A stretch of DNA of 64,000 nucleotides from Flagellimonas chongwuensis (GTDB lineage: Bacteria > Bacteroidota > Bacteroidia > Flavobacteriales > Flavobacteriaceae): the NCBI RefSeq assembly GCF_013376415.1, contig NZ_WYET01000007.1:248001-312000 (forward strand), written 5' to 3'. How positions within the stretch are numbered: the stretch's first letter is position 1; the number at the start of each line of letters is the position of its first letter. Shown in pieces: positions 53,001-60,304 of the stretch. Under the pieces are notes generated by a model, which worked only from the letters and a program-made list of their open reading frames with translations, did no database searches and was not told the DNA's origin. The position numbers and the translations under genes were made by a program.

Positions 53001-54850
53001 TCCTTTCTAACCAAGTAAAAGCCTGTTTCGGTAACAGTTACCGTTGTTGGGTCGTTATCGGCGTCTCCGTCGGTATACACTGTATCGGTAGCATCAATTT
53101 GTCCATTCTCATTTAGGTCGCGGTACCAGGTATAGGTATCATAACCCTGTCCCGCTGTAATTTCAGCGCTAGCACCACAGATTTGAATCTCGCTTTCAAA
53201 AACACAATCTGTTAAATCATCCAAAAGGAAATTGGTTGCCCCATTGGTGACAAAACCACAACTGTTCACATTGGATACACTCGGGTCGTTTGAAATGGTC
53301 TGGTTGCTTGTAACTCCATCATATGTTGAGTAAGCTGTATTATGAATGGTAGAACTACAGGCTGCGACAAAGTCGTGACAATTATCGGATACCTCCACAC
53401 GAATGATTATTTCATAAGTATTTCCTCCTTGAGTGACCAATCCATCAGGTACTTGGAAAATGATTTCCTCTGGGTCCGTTCCACTGGTTGTCATAGTTAC
53501 ACCGGGAGCACCAGAGAGGTCAATATTATTTAAATTGACGTTGTCAGGAAGTACATCTCGAATGGTAAAATTGGTAGCATCGTCGTTACCACGGTTCCAA
53601 AATCGTAAAACATACTCCAAGGACTGTCCAAGATTGACACCATCTCCAGTGATATCGTTTCCGACCAGATCTTTTACCTTTTTCTCTACTATAATTTCCG
53701 GGTTGATGATTTCAACCGCAACTGTGGTAAGAAAAAGAATTACTCCTTCGCTGGACGTACTGATCAATACTTCACCGCTATCATGGTCGTTGGGCAACAC
53801 AGAATTTCCTGCGTTTGGCAGGTTCAATATATCCGCATCCCAGCCCAAAGTGTTCCTACTGGCGGGAGTACGGGTGTCAACCCAGCTTCCGAGGTGACTT
53901 ATGGTACTGTTAAAAACGTTGTTGCTAGGGTTAATGGCATCGCTCAAATAAGTCCAGCTATCGGTTGGATTGGCCCTAAAACGCATACTTGGTCCATTTA
54001 TGCGGTCACCATCGATTGTACTGGCCCCAATTACAGCATTGACCGGTAAAGGTGCCGGAACAGTTTTAAAACCGCTGAAAGGCACGTTTGTTTGGGAATA
54101 GGTACTGCCCATTGCTGCATACCCATCAAAAGTGGAAATATACTTACTTGTTGAATTCTGATTCTCATAAATAACCACCATGGTCCAGCCAGCACTTACA
54201 TTGCTCTCTGCCGTAGATGCAACCACATTGGCCACGGTATACTCCCCATTAGGGTCGCTCAATCCTGAAAGTAGATGTGTGACATTCGCGTAATTAAGAT
54301 AAGACGTCATATTGACCCCGCTTAAGTAATCTACATCCACAATGCCCGGATCCGTTACACCGTCTCCGTCCCTGTCACCATCCTTATCATAGATTTGTTC
54401 ATACTGAAACTCTGGATCACTGTTGGGGCCTATATCCACATAAGAACCTCCGGGAATTTTAAATTTTACCTGTTTGTATGGGTCGTCCCTGTTAGTATCC
54501 CTGTAAATACCACCCCAATATAGGCCTGCATATACCACCGCAGAACAGCTTGGTGCGTTCAACTCGGCACTACTGGAACTAAAAGTGGATGGATCGCCAT
54601 CAATATCGATGTAGTTCATGGTAACATTCTGGTTACTGGAACTACCATTATAATCCGCATTGGGATTACTGGCAATGCTCACAATATTATTGGCCACATA
54701 TACCAAATCTCCTTTTACCTTCATATTGTCACCTGGCAATCTAGGTTCGAATGGTACGGAAAGTTGTGCTTGGGACAGCGATACAAAAGCTATAAAAAAC
54801 AACAGGGATAGGGCCCTGTTTGAGTTCATAGCAAAGAACTTATATTTCAT
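44099..54850 (-). CDS. Giant SprB-repeat adhesin with T9SS type B C-terminal domain
   Basis: This 3,583-aa cell-surface protein starts at the ATG at 54848-54850 with a signal peptide (ending LSQAQ). The N-terminal 380 residues (VVYAGLYWGGIY..., DKDGDRDGDGVTD) are followed by a DUF11-like domain (about 387-490). Then come about 25-27 SprB-like repeats, each opening with Cys and DGSI/G-type text (DISCNGANDGSI, DVTCMGADDGSIVLNVSGG) and ending DANGC. A jelly-roll-like insert lies at about 1280-1465. The last 95 or so residues (IPNFFTPDGDGLNDTW ... GHFTLYR) are the gliding-motility-associated (CHU_C) T9SS type B tail. It resembles gliding adhesins such as SprB. Confidence 0.93.
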   Translation of the reverse strand: MKYKFFAMNSNRALSLLFFIAFVSLSQAQLSVPFEPRLPGDNMKVKGDLVYVANNIVSIASNPNADYNGSSSNQNVTMNYIDIDGDPSTFSSSSAELNAPSCSAVVYAGLYWGGIYRDTNRDDPYKQVKFKIPGGSYVDIGPNSDPEFQYEQIYDKDGDRDGDGVTDPGIVDVDYLSGVNMTSYLNYANVTHLLSGLSDPNGEYTVANVVASTAESNVSAGWTMVVIYENQNSTSKYISTFDGYAAMGSTYSQTNVPFSGFKTVPAPLPVNAVIGASTIDGDRINGPSMRFRANPTDSWTYLSDAINPSNNVFNSTISHLGSWVDTRTPASRNTLGWDADILNLPNAGNSVLPNDHDSGEVLISTSSEGVILFLTTVAVEIINPEIIVEKKVKDLVGNDITGDGVNLGQSLEYVLRFWNRGNDDATNFTIRDVLPDNVNLNNIDLSGAPGVTMTTSGTDPEEIIFQVPDGLVTQGGNTYEIIIRVEVSDNCHDFVAACSSTIHNTAYSTYDGVTSNQTISNDPSVSNVNSCGFVTNGATNFLLDDLTDCVFESEIQICGASAEITAGQGYDTYTWYRDLNENGQIDATDTVYTDGDADNDPTTVTVTETGFYLVRKESASCGTNIESVEVTRFGTTQVNPIITYFNTLNGDADITNDIQGEIVTCANDGSQLPQIFLCGTNDTQDIVLNITDAQAIRWEKLDEASCAATNPDCPNTQMGCTWNQVDSGNSFTADTGGRYRLVLSYAGGCNSIFYFDVFQNNLDFDYDTQNIFCSTDGHIRIKNVGSGYGYQLVDTSSETVLVSYADNNGPNFNISTPGTYRVDFTQLDPITGDPLDGSCVFSTEEIGIQRRDLSINLTTNPVTCLGQGSVRIQATQARANYGYVLYEDDGSGNPGTFVNQNLANANSDFTFANLNAGDYVVVVRTDDGCEETESFTIDEIPDPVVTASTTKQITCTDGTIALNASQGDPSPSYLYAIWEKNGSTSYSDISDIPSIEFQRDTIAPGVFNFPSGEQGTYRFVVVDGNNCWSLSNEVAINDLGGLTVAAPTIDSEITCEGSNTGQVTMNVSGSQTPYTYSIDDWATQQSDPTFVNLSPGTYTIRVRSADGCEDNTTFTLDDPETFKANAGISSTGTCDVNGNSEVRFTNVEGGTGPYEFSFDGGSSFIADDPMDPSVRIGLLPPGNHVLVARDARGCQITLPITIDPPLPIPNFDLDLAYDCDGNGNVVLTPDQGVYDYSYTINTSPSATTSTDGTFTGIAPGTYTITAEYAESDPPNPSVLLLEDFGSGPTVDSPYVLGYTYEDQVGSNTQINDFEYSITSYIVSPFGPWIRPTDHTSGGSDSNGRYLVINVGSPAPGQIIYQKPIKDIIPNQDMRISFAAINLLGSGSQLDPDIYVQMRIPGTSTVIGEVQTNDIPKNRIWNTFDFTINPGVHTELDFILISKKIGNSGNDVAIDDILVEQVPESCPRTMDIPVVIEAGNGFGATVIGHTDISCNGANDGSITFEVENFDATAGFEYSIDGGSNWIASTTSPVTTATTLSGGTQSVIVRKADDTSCSITLNQDIDEPAVLAINANILQNPSCNDPLGSIEATVTGGTPTYQYALEDGVGGSIVAFPNPTGNTFNGLAAGDYVIVARDISGCEVRSAIITLDAPDTLAYDVDYTSCYDGGNNASIDITVTSGNGGYLFQIDGGPWQSPDPSTPDSYTFSGLANGTYDINVKDAFGCEDVVTQVTIDAQLLVNVTATDVSSCADGAIEVSASGGTPTYEYAFVPTGGDPTGLFSLTDNFSVASGNEGDYDVYVRDNSGTGLYCEYIETVTINPATPLTMSATPSDPQCHDGKGNILIDITSGISPYTIQIIDVDNGGASNRTDTNVLATSRTYYNLSPGNYTINITDATGCTITDTQTLNNPDELTADTLPILPSNCDPDPNLYGFEFDNYPLTLDGTLEFSGDGGLTWQTSDTFMGAAFASGTTVNPAIRTVDGSNNVICERDLPSFIMPYPLDDLDITISAIIVDCNELQVTVQGEEGLAPYEYAYSEDPANFDPTTATWIPGENIDNEGFSVPAGHGKFTWTGLVPGRTYVFYVKDDSGTDGCTRQSTVNVNNIAPPPVSITSEVTPSCGGLDNGQITYTITEDTPGQLGGTFDWELFEISNTSVPVSSGTVSGFTSGDSFTTPTAPLSGLAPGTYYVEIQGAAPNNCFVGSENAILAELDPMTGTLNVLEDISCNNPGLIEVQNPTGGGGIYTYTVTGPGSFSTITATSDNPIEIPANSPAGTYTVEINDQYGDCPVSLGTVHLDLAPNPVIDGVSVENCTMPAMVRVNSSSPNILYSIDGGTTYLNNGGVFNGITPGTYIVAIIDDNGCSATQSVTVHPSLQANAQLTKLIDCSSTPDGTIEIKALQGSGSYDYSVENLTTSLMEVSKTSMGGNSIEFHPATAGDYEIKVYVDATTDHEACERTFTIVVPDPIEPDFTATPTDVSCNGANDGSIAVRQTDNGITPLTYELLDSGLTPIPSGDFSWDSATRTFNDLAPGDYVVRATGTNDCTTDIVVPTINEPTPITVTIPAADVVQFGCAAGNNPDNASITVNATSISGGTGTYVRYEFVNPSSNVVQDGNNNRLIISNRTGGVYTINVYDNTGCVGTTTATIQQFDELQDATINVDYDISCANGGETITITAQGLLSDSTTGPHDYEFEEISTGNTNAVGTFTGLQVGLHSFRVTNTDTGCSMVVTHNVEEIEQFQINMFEDAPVVCAGDDAQYRFELTGGYSGGFTWTVFNTNGTLSDTSDDTQYGPLGSGTGTTSGNIDLPKGTYRVEVVQTDFPFCTEETTVTVGGADAVLDAAITEIGNASCANDQGRLSVTPTGGIAPYTISIPSLGISQTNVYSYVFTNLTDGTYTIEVTDAAGCTNATLSGTIQTVDPLLADITPATQTLDCIGDSDGSITATLTSGGVGTVLYSLNRIENGSTVSTSSTQTSSTFNNLSAGTYSINISDDAGCTVTTTEVVINDPTPVRANLVMSRSLTCDTDAQLTLTVTGGTPFAGNVYQFSTSESGPYTAMSGGNTHVFDVSASTDPYQYYVIDANGCDPVLSSGVTVIDVVPLTAVVDENAAYVTCNGESTASISVDADGGLGNYVYGLYQDSAMTIPVAPTNSNGYFDGLAQGTYYAGVISGDCEWVSGAINITEPAPLAITSDVTDVTCMGADDGSIVLNVSGGTAGYQYAISPNLNQFVDEGTFTDLAAGDYTVIVQDANGCFEVLDFTITQPDALTVTSTAEHEICFGSEDGLINLEVQGGTAPYSTSLNSSQDENFVEGQMSYGNLASGDYVVFIRDANGCMTTEIVTINPGVNLEGTVEVVYECDGDSPTNYLDINFEDQSVVADLLYGLDSNDPNDMVLTPDFTNLAPGQHTLTVAHANGCDRTFTFEVEGFDPLTLELSNDNINEITATVTGGNPDYTFEVDGVSYGNDNTFLIRETATYAVTVTDENGCSVTQEIFMEFIDIEIPNFFTPDGDGLNDTWKPRNIEVFPNITISIFDRYGRTIYKMLQDTDPWDGFYNQADLPTGDYWYIIKLNGDEDTREFVGHFTLYR

Positions 54851-54892
54851 GCTTGAGGTTTTGGATAGTGCTTGGTTATTTAACTGCGGTAT

Positions 54893-54900
54893 CAAATCTA
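54893..54900 (-). promoter_or_regulatory. Flavobacterial -7 box for the adhesin gene
   Basis: On the minus strand TAGATTTG matches TAnnTTTG exactly, 43 bases before the adhesin start codon. No TTG -33 element was found at the usual distance, so this is a partial promoter match. Confidence 0.45.
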
Positions 54901-55020
54901 TCCAAAGAAGAAAACGTGAGGAATCTTATGTTGTAGAAGGCTTACAAAATGTTGCAAACCATACGTATACTGGTGTTTAGAACTATTCTAAATCGATGAA
55001 ATCCCTTAAAAAACTTGGGG

Positions 55021-55054
55021 TTTACCGCATTCGACTTCCTCTAAAAGCGGTAAA
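55021..55054 (-). terminator. Probable terminator of the MoxR-type operon
   Basis: TTTACCGC / GCGGTAAA form an 8-bp stem with an 18-nt loop directly after the last stop codon. A T-rich run follows about nine bases later on the minus strand. Confidence 0.45.
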
Positions 55055-56809
55055 TCAGGACGATAATTTGGGCTCCAACCATAGCCAGCCCAACGATAAA
55101 AGAAGTATGAAATATAACCAAATTGGAGTTATGGTTTGCAGTTCTTTTTTTGAGACCGACTTTGAATCATCAAAAGTGCTGCTTGAACCAAATTTTTGAT
55201 AATTCGCATTCCTTAATTGGGTTTGATGGATGTTTTGAAGTTGACCGTCATCATACACAAAGTAGAACCATGGAGAAATGGAGTCATTGGCAACCTGAAG
55301 CTGGTTCCATCCCGTTTTTCTAGGATACACCGTACCCGTGAATTTACCCGGTATCAAAATATCTTGAAGCAACGGAATTCTAGCACCTTCTTCCGTGGTA
55401 ATCTCAACATCCGTTAGCAACGTTTGTAATTCAAACTCAAAGGGCTCATCCAATCTTGGAATTTGGGTAAGTGACTTCCACTCTAACACAGTTTCCTGCT
55501 TCCGTGTTATATTGTTGAGTATTTTGGTCCAGATTCGGGTATAAAGTGCTTCTTGACCATCCAATAGCAATTGATAGGTGTTTTGAAGCAAGGTTGTCCC
55601 CACTTTTCCTTTTTGCACCGGTATATATGATGCAACGGTGACGTAATCCAATAAAATCTCTTGGGTACGCAAGTTTTCTTGGAATGCGTAAGGATATTTT
55701 GGTAAGGTCTGCATGGGCTGACCCAATGCGATTTCGGTAACATAATCCTTATTGAACCTGAACGGGGATTGACTTTCCGAAAGCCTGAACAAACCTTCAT
55801 CAGCCTGAATAAAAATTCCAAGACCTTCCGAAGCAGAAATCTCTTCCATCGCTTCTTTTGAGGTACGTCCTAAACCGGTGTACGAATCCGTATCGATAAT
55901 CAATAGGTCGTAATCCTTTAAGTTTTCAGAAGTGAAACCATAAATGGTCCCCGATGCCCCATTAAAATATTCAAACTTGTATTTGCCCTTGGTGAGTTGC
56001 GTCCGCGCCAAAACTTCATGCCCCTTTTCCGTTAAGAAGTTTTTGAGGTATTTGGTCTCGAAAGTGGGGAACGTATTGACCATTAAAATTTTTAGGGGTC
56101 TTCCCTCCTTTACTTGTATGGGTATAGGTTCGTTGGATACAACCTGTCCATCTTGGTCTTGCTCCATGAGATGATACACAAACTGTCCGCTGGCCTTGGG
56201 TTCGGCACTAAGTTGTATCAACTGACTTTCCGTTTCTTCCAAAGGGATGGAATCCAAAGGATTACCTCCATTATCGGCCAATACGGCCCAATTTCCGGCT
56301 ACAGGATTGGCATAAGTAGCGCTAAGTTCCAAAGGTTCTCCCAAAATCAGTTCACTCTTGTTGGAGATATCCTGCCCCCCCTGATTGGCATCGCCTCCCA
56401 AAAAAGCGACCGACTTATGCTCTACCTGCCAAAAATCAAATGGTTCCATTCCATGTCCCAACAGAAAAATGGAATCCACCTCCGTTAAAAGGAACAATGT
56501 TCGTCCTTTTGTATATTCTTCGGTTTTGATGCGTTTGTAGATTGATTTTAAACTATCCAGCTGCGAAGAGCGATACCCATCTGTCAACACAATTCCCTTT
56601 CCGCGCATGGAATCTTGATAGGTACTTGGTTTCAATATAATCATGCAGAGCGATACGATGGCCAGAAATGATGCAATCAGTTTCACATAAAACCGTCGTT
56701 CTTTTCGTTGTGACCATTCCTTCCATACAAAAACTGCCATAAGGACCAGTCCTACAATAATCACGGGCCAAAAAAGATTCTGGTTCAAAAACACCACACC
56801 ATCATTCAT
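55055..56809 (-). CDS. Membrane-anchored protein of the MoxR/BatA operon (unknown family)
   Basis: This 584-aa protein has two N-terminal transmembrane helices (about 12-30 and 42-62) and one at the C-terminus (about 558-577). The large middle part, facing the periplasm or cytosol, is alpha/beta. LKILMVNTFPTFETKYLKNFL and YDLLIIDTDSYTGLG resemble the von Willebrand/GATase-like C-terminal halves of BatA-associated proteins, where a membrane protein carries a glutamine-amidotransferase-like fold without catalytic Cys. It overlaps the preceding gene by eight bases and ends the operon. The role is inferred only from context. Confidence 0.72.
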   Translation of the reverse strand: MNDGVVFLNQNLFWPVIIVGLVLMAVFVWKEWSQRKERRFYVKLIASFLAIVSLCMIILKPSTYQDSMRGKGIVLTDGYRSSQLDSLKSIYKRIKTEEYTKGRTLFLLTEVDSIFLLGHGMEPFDFWQVEHKSVAFLGGDANQGGQDISNKSELILGEPLELSATYANPVAGNWAVLADNGGNPLDSIPLEETESQLIQLSAEPKASGQFVYHLMEQDQDGQVVSNEPIPIQVKEGRPLKILMVNTFPTFETKYLKNFLTEKGHEVLARTQLTKGKYKFEYFNGASGTIYGFTSENLKDYDLLIIDTDSYTGLGRTSKEAMEEISASEGLGIFIQADEGLFRLSESQSPFRFNKDYVTEIALGQPMQTLPKYPYAFQENLRTQEILLDYVTVASYIPVQKGKVGTTLLQNTYQLLLDGQEALYTRIWTKILNNITRKQETVLEWKSLTQIPRLDEPFEFELQTLLTDVEITTEEGARIPLLQDILIPGKFTGTVYPRKTGWNQLQVANDSISPWFYFVYDDGQLQNIHQTQLRNANYQKFGSSSTFDDSKSVSKKELQTITPIWLYFILLLSLGWLWLEPKLSS

Positions 56810-59030
56810 AAACGCCCAATTCTTTTAAGTACAACAAATTGATTTCACTATCATACTTGGTCTTTTTCATGGGAATGTCCTCCAAAGGGGGCAAAACCGA
56901 TAAAAGTCCTTTTTGTACTTCCATATAGTTTTCTTTGGACCTATTGACGGCTTTTTCCAAATCGCGCAGTCCCTGTAGAATTTTAATGTATTTTAAGGGT
57001 TGCGAAATGGCCTTTTGTGCCAGTTCGTTTCCTGCATCAACAAAAAGCGCGCTGTCATTGGCATCAAATATTTTTTTCTCTTGGATGAGAGTTTCTAAAC
57101 GGGAGATCGCCTGCCTTGTTGATGCAAAGGACTTTTGATACTCGAATTCCTGTCGCTTATCGTAATTGGTGATATTTTCAACATCTCCGCTCAACCTATT
57201 TTCTTCTTTGATGGGTGGAGGGTCAAAACCAATCCGATGGACATAAATCCGCGCACTGTTTTTAATTTCTTGTATGATTGCCAGGGCATCGTACTGGAAC
57301 GGCAATGACTTTTCTGGCTCGTATAGACGTAGATGAAGTTCTGCATCCCACATAATGTTCAAGGCATCACGAAGCTTTGCTTTCAAGGATTTCTCGAACA
57401 AGGTGGATTCTTCGGGATCCGAGTGGTTGTGGAGATAATCATGAAGCGGGTCCTCCTCCTCTTCGGTTTCCTCGTTTTCATGGCCATGTTCTTCCACTAA
57501 ATTATGCTCGTTATCGCTATCGTGCTTGTGGCTGTACTCATCCAGCAAATCGGCTTCCCCTTCTTCAGAACCATGGTCCGCTTCGCCCTGCTCGTGGGAC
57601 ACCGCTCCGGCCGCCGCCTGCATTTCGGTCTCGTCCCCCATAAACTGACCGTATTTTAAGCGTAGCTGTTTCTGGTCAAATCCAAGTTCGTTGCTCCTAA
57701 ATTTGAAGTCCTTTTCAGAAATATTGGGTTTTTCTGCAATCAGTTTTTCGGTATCGATGATCAATTGGCGCTGGCTCCTAAAATAGTCGGGCATCAGGTC
57801 CACCCCCAAGTTGCCCTCTACTGCGAACATATCGGTCACAGTATCGCGGATTACCGCAAAGTAAGTCTCGCTGCGCGCAACGTTTGGCAAAGGTGTTTTT
57901 TGGTCCAATGCCTCCACATAAAAATAGAGCTCATCCCCAGGGTCCATTTTTAGGGCGTCCAAATCCAAAGGTTGCCGTAAATTCATTTGCTTGTTCCCTT
58001 TGGGAACGCTTCCTTTAAATCGAATGGTTTCTTCCCTAAACTTTACCGATTCACCAGAGCCTTTGCTCACCGTTGCAATGATATAGGCATCATCAATTCC
58101 AAAATCGTCAGAAATGTTAGCGTTGAGCATCAATCGTTTGTCGTCATCAAACTCAAAATAGCTGTAACTGTCCAATCCTTCAATCTGGACCAGGGGAGGT
58201 TCATCCTTGACCATTTCCAAAGAATACAGATCACTTACATAATCGTTTCCGTTGGCATCTTTAAAAGTAAAACTATAAAATCCGGATGCTTCCAAATTCT
58301 TGGTCAGTTGATAAGATGCATCCCGTTTTGTAAAATCAATCCGTTCTCCCATCAAGTCCATCCGAACGGCTTGCACATTACCGTCAAATTCCAAATTCCA
58401 TATGAGATTGGAACCCTGTACGGCCTTAATGTTGGGGTCCGTGGTGTTCAAAATCGATTTTCTGGTGTAGTTTGGATATTGAACAGTGATCGTGGTTTTG
58501 ATCAACTCTGGAATTTTTGTGGCACTGGATAAACTGTCCTTTGGTGCAAAAGTGATTTGCTTCTTCGTTGAAGAATTACCTCCCGGTGAACCTCCATATC
58601 TTGTCAAAATAAAACCACCTGCGAGGCCTAAAAGAATCAAACCGAACATAACCAAAGTCGCCTTAAAAATGTTGTGCGGCGGTTTCAATCGGGACAAAAC
58701 CGGCTCTAACTGCGATGCTACCCTAAACTGCTGCAATTTGGACAAATCGGATAGCTCGTTAGAGGGCGACAATAAAAGTCCACTACTAAATCCCGCTTGG
58801 GGCAAATGTGCATCGATATAGCCCACTGCATTTTTGGAACTGATGCTCCATGGTTTTAGAACAAATAAAGCAATCCCGGCAGATACCATAAAGCCAATGA
58901 TCCCGTAAAACAGATTATGGGTAAGTAGGTAAACAAAGCCACCGAATCCAATTACGTACAGAAGCGCCTCCATATATTTGGATTGCTGCCATCGCTTTTG
59001 AAACCGTTCTATAGATGCCGCTCCCATCAT
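56802..59030 (-). CDS. Large membrane protein, DUF4175-like
   Basis: This 742-aa protein has helices at about 22-60 (two or one hairpin) and 118-140, then a long extracytoplasmic or cytosolic region. Beta-sandwich-like repeats (YPNYTRKSIL, VQIEGLDSYSYFEFDDDKRLMLNANISDDFGIDDAYI, DPGDELYFYVEALD) recall DUF4175 proteins found beside BatA/MoxR genes. A stretch rich in His, Asp and Glu runs from about 490 to 550 (SHKHDSDNEHNLVEEHGHEN). The C-terminal 200 residues are helical. It overlaps both neighbours (8 and 4 bases). Confidence 0.7.
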   Translation of the reverse strand: MMGAASIERFQKRWQQSKYMEALLYVIGFGGFVYLLTHNLFYGIIGFMVSAGIALFVLKPWSISSKNAVGYIDAHLPQAGFSSGLLLSPSNELSDLSKLQQFRVASQLEPVLSRLKPPHNIFKATLVMFGLILLGLAGGFILTRYGGSPGGNSSTKKQITFAPKDSLSSATKIPELIKTTITVQYPNYTRKSILNTTDPNIKAVQGSNLIWNLEFDGNVQAVRMDLMGERIDFTKRDASYQLTKNLEASGFYSFTFKDANGNDYVSDLYSLEMVKDEPPLVQIEGLDSYSYFEFDDDKRLMLNANISDDFGIDDAYIIATVSKGSGESVKFREETIRFKGSVPKGNKQMNLRQPLDLDALKMDPGDELYFYVEALDQKTPLPNVARSETYFAVIRDTVTDMFAVEGNLGVDLMPDYFRSQRQLIIDTEKLIAEKPNISEKDFKFRSNELGFDQKQLRLKYGQFMGDETEMQAAAGAVSHEQGEADHGSEEGEADLLDEYSHKHDSDNEHNLVEEHGHENEETEEEEDPLHDYLHNHSDPEESTLFEKSLKAKLRDALNIMWDAELHLRLYEPEKSLPFQYDALAIIQEIKNSARIYVHRIGFDPPPIKEENRLSGDVENITNYDKRQEFEYQKSFASTRQAISRLETLIQEKKIFDANDSALFVDAGNELAQKAISQPLKYIKILQGLRDLEKAVNRSKENYMEVQKGLLSVLPPLEDIPMKKTKYDSEINLLYLKELGVYE

Positions 59031-60304
59031 TGTTTTTTATAGTTTGATAACACCCGTTCCACAATCATCAGCACGGCAAGGATTCCAAATACCCAGAGAG
59101 AAATATCCAAAAAGGACGCTCTTTCCCTTTTTCGCTTAGGTTCCACGTAATTCGGTTTGAGTTGTGACTCATCCAATTGACGCACATCGGCACTCGTCAA
59201 TAAATTCTTAACATCCTCATCCAAATCCAATATTTGCAACAATTGCTCCGGTAAACGTTGTTCCAGCGTATTTTTTGGGTTCAGCCTTGATGTTAGATAA
59301 AATACATTTTTCTCCTTCCCGGATTCAATCAATTCATCTGCCAATGGATTTTCCTGATACACTAATTGTTTACCATCCGATTGACCGTTCTGCGCAGTAC
59401 CCAAAACAATATTCAAATCGGCTTGATTACTCATTGAATCACCTTGTTTATGAATACGTATTTCCTGTTTCAAAAATGTAGATAATGCCTTGAAAGATGC
59501 TTCGATATAGCTTCCTTCCCGTTCAAATTCCTTTTCCACAAACATATTAACATGAAGGGTGTCCAACTTTCTTACTGGAATAATTTGCAGAGCATCAGAA
59601 AGTAATCTAAGGCTGTCGCCCTCGGCAATAATCTCAAAACCATCTACCAGAGATTCCGTTTTAATTTGCGTTGCCGAACTATTACTGGAAGCTGTCACCA
59701 ATTCCACTCCGGAATCACGCATAAGGGCCATCAAAGGTTGGGACAAGGTCTCTTCCGAATCCATGACCACCCAATGGATTTTCTTTTGGGTATTGGGCCG
59801 CATCGACCGGAAACCTTTTGCCAATGCTTTGGCGAAGACCACCACACTATCCGAACTTAAAGAATCCATTTTTTGCACCAATTGCCAATAGTTGGCCTGT
59901 TTCCCATCCATTTGATAATCCCGGTCCGCCACCCAATCTGGAAAACCATCTGCTAACAGGAGAACCGTTGAACTATCCTGTACACTATCCAATATTTTAC
60001 TTATCGTCGCATCGTTGGCAAGGCTAGCTTCCACAAGGTAGGTCACATGCTCCCTATCTCCTGTGTTTCGCCATTGTGGACCGGCCATCAATACTACGAC
60101 AAGGGCAATAATCAACATTCGTAGCAATAACAAGAGCCACTCGTTCAATTGTATGCTACTGGACTGCCTTGAATTGGATTCATCCAACAATTGGATACTC
60201 CCAATTTTAATGGTCTTGGCTTCCTTCTTGCTCCACAAATGGATGGCCAAGGGAACTAAAAGTCCCAAAAGTGCCCACAGATATGACGGATTTGCAAAAA
60301 CCAT
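59027..60304 (-). CDS. BatA-domain membrane protein
   Basis: This 425-aa protein opens with the BatA N-terminal signature FANPSYLWALLGLLVPLAIHLWSKKEAK and a second helix (LLLLLRMLIIALVVVLMAGPQW) at about 55-78. The middle region is alpha/beta but shows no metal-binding (MIDAS) DxSxS, so unlike BatA/BatB it probably lacks a working von Willebrand domain. The C-terminal helix SLWVFGILAVLMIVERVL anchors it. Its start directly follows the DUF58 gene stop (60305), and its end overlaps the DUF4175-like start by four bases. Confidence 0.82.
   Translation of the reverse strand: MVFANPSYLWALLGLLVPLAIHLWSKKEAKTIKIGSIQLLDESNSRQSSSIQLNEWLLLLLRMLIIALVVVLMAGPQWRNTGDREHVTYLVEASLANDATISKILDSVQDSSTVLLLADGFPDWVADRDYQMDGKQANYWQLVQKMDSLSSDSVVVFAKALAKGFRSMRPNTQKKIHWVVMDSEETLSQPLMALMRDSGVELVTASSNSSATQIKTESLVDGFEIIAEGDSLRLLSDALQIIPVRKLDTLHVNMFVEKEFEREGSYIEASFKALSTFLKQEIRIHKQGDSMSNQADLNIVLGTAQNGQSDGKQLVYQENPLADELIESGKEKNVFYLTSRLNPKNTLEQRLPEQLLQILDLDEDVKNLLTSADVRQLDESQLKPNYVEPKRKRERASFLDISLWVFGILAVLMIVERVLSNYKKQ

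Noticed and set aside
44099..54850. CRISPR-like or tandem DNA repeats
   Set aside because: The repeats are diverged protein domains of about 80-100 residues in one open frame, without short identical repeats and unique spacers.
57377..57643. 88-codon plus-strand frame over the DUF4175-like gene
   Set aside because: Arg/Pro-rich shadow of the His/Asp/Glu-rich stretch on the coding strand, no start signal.
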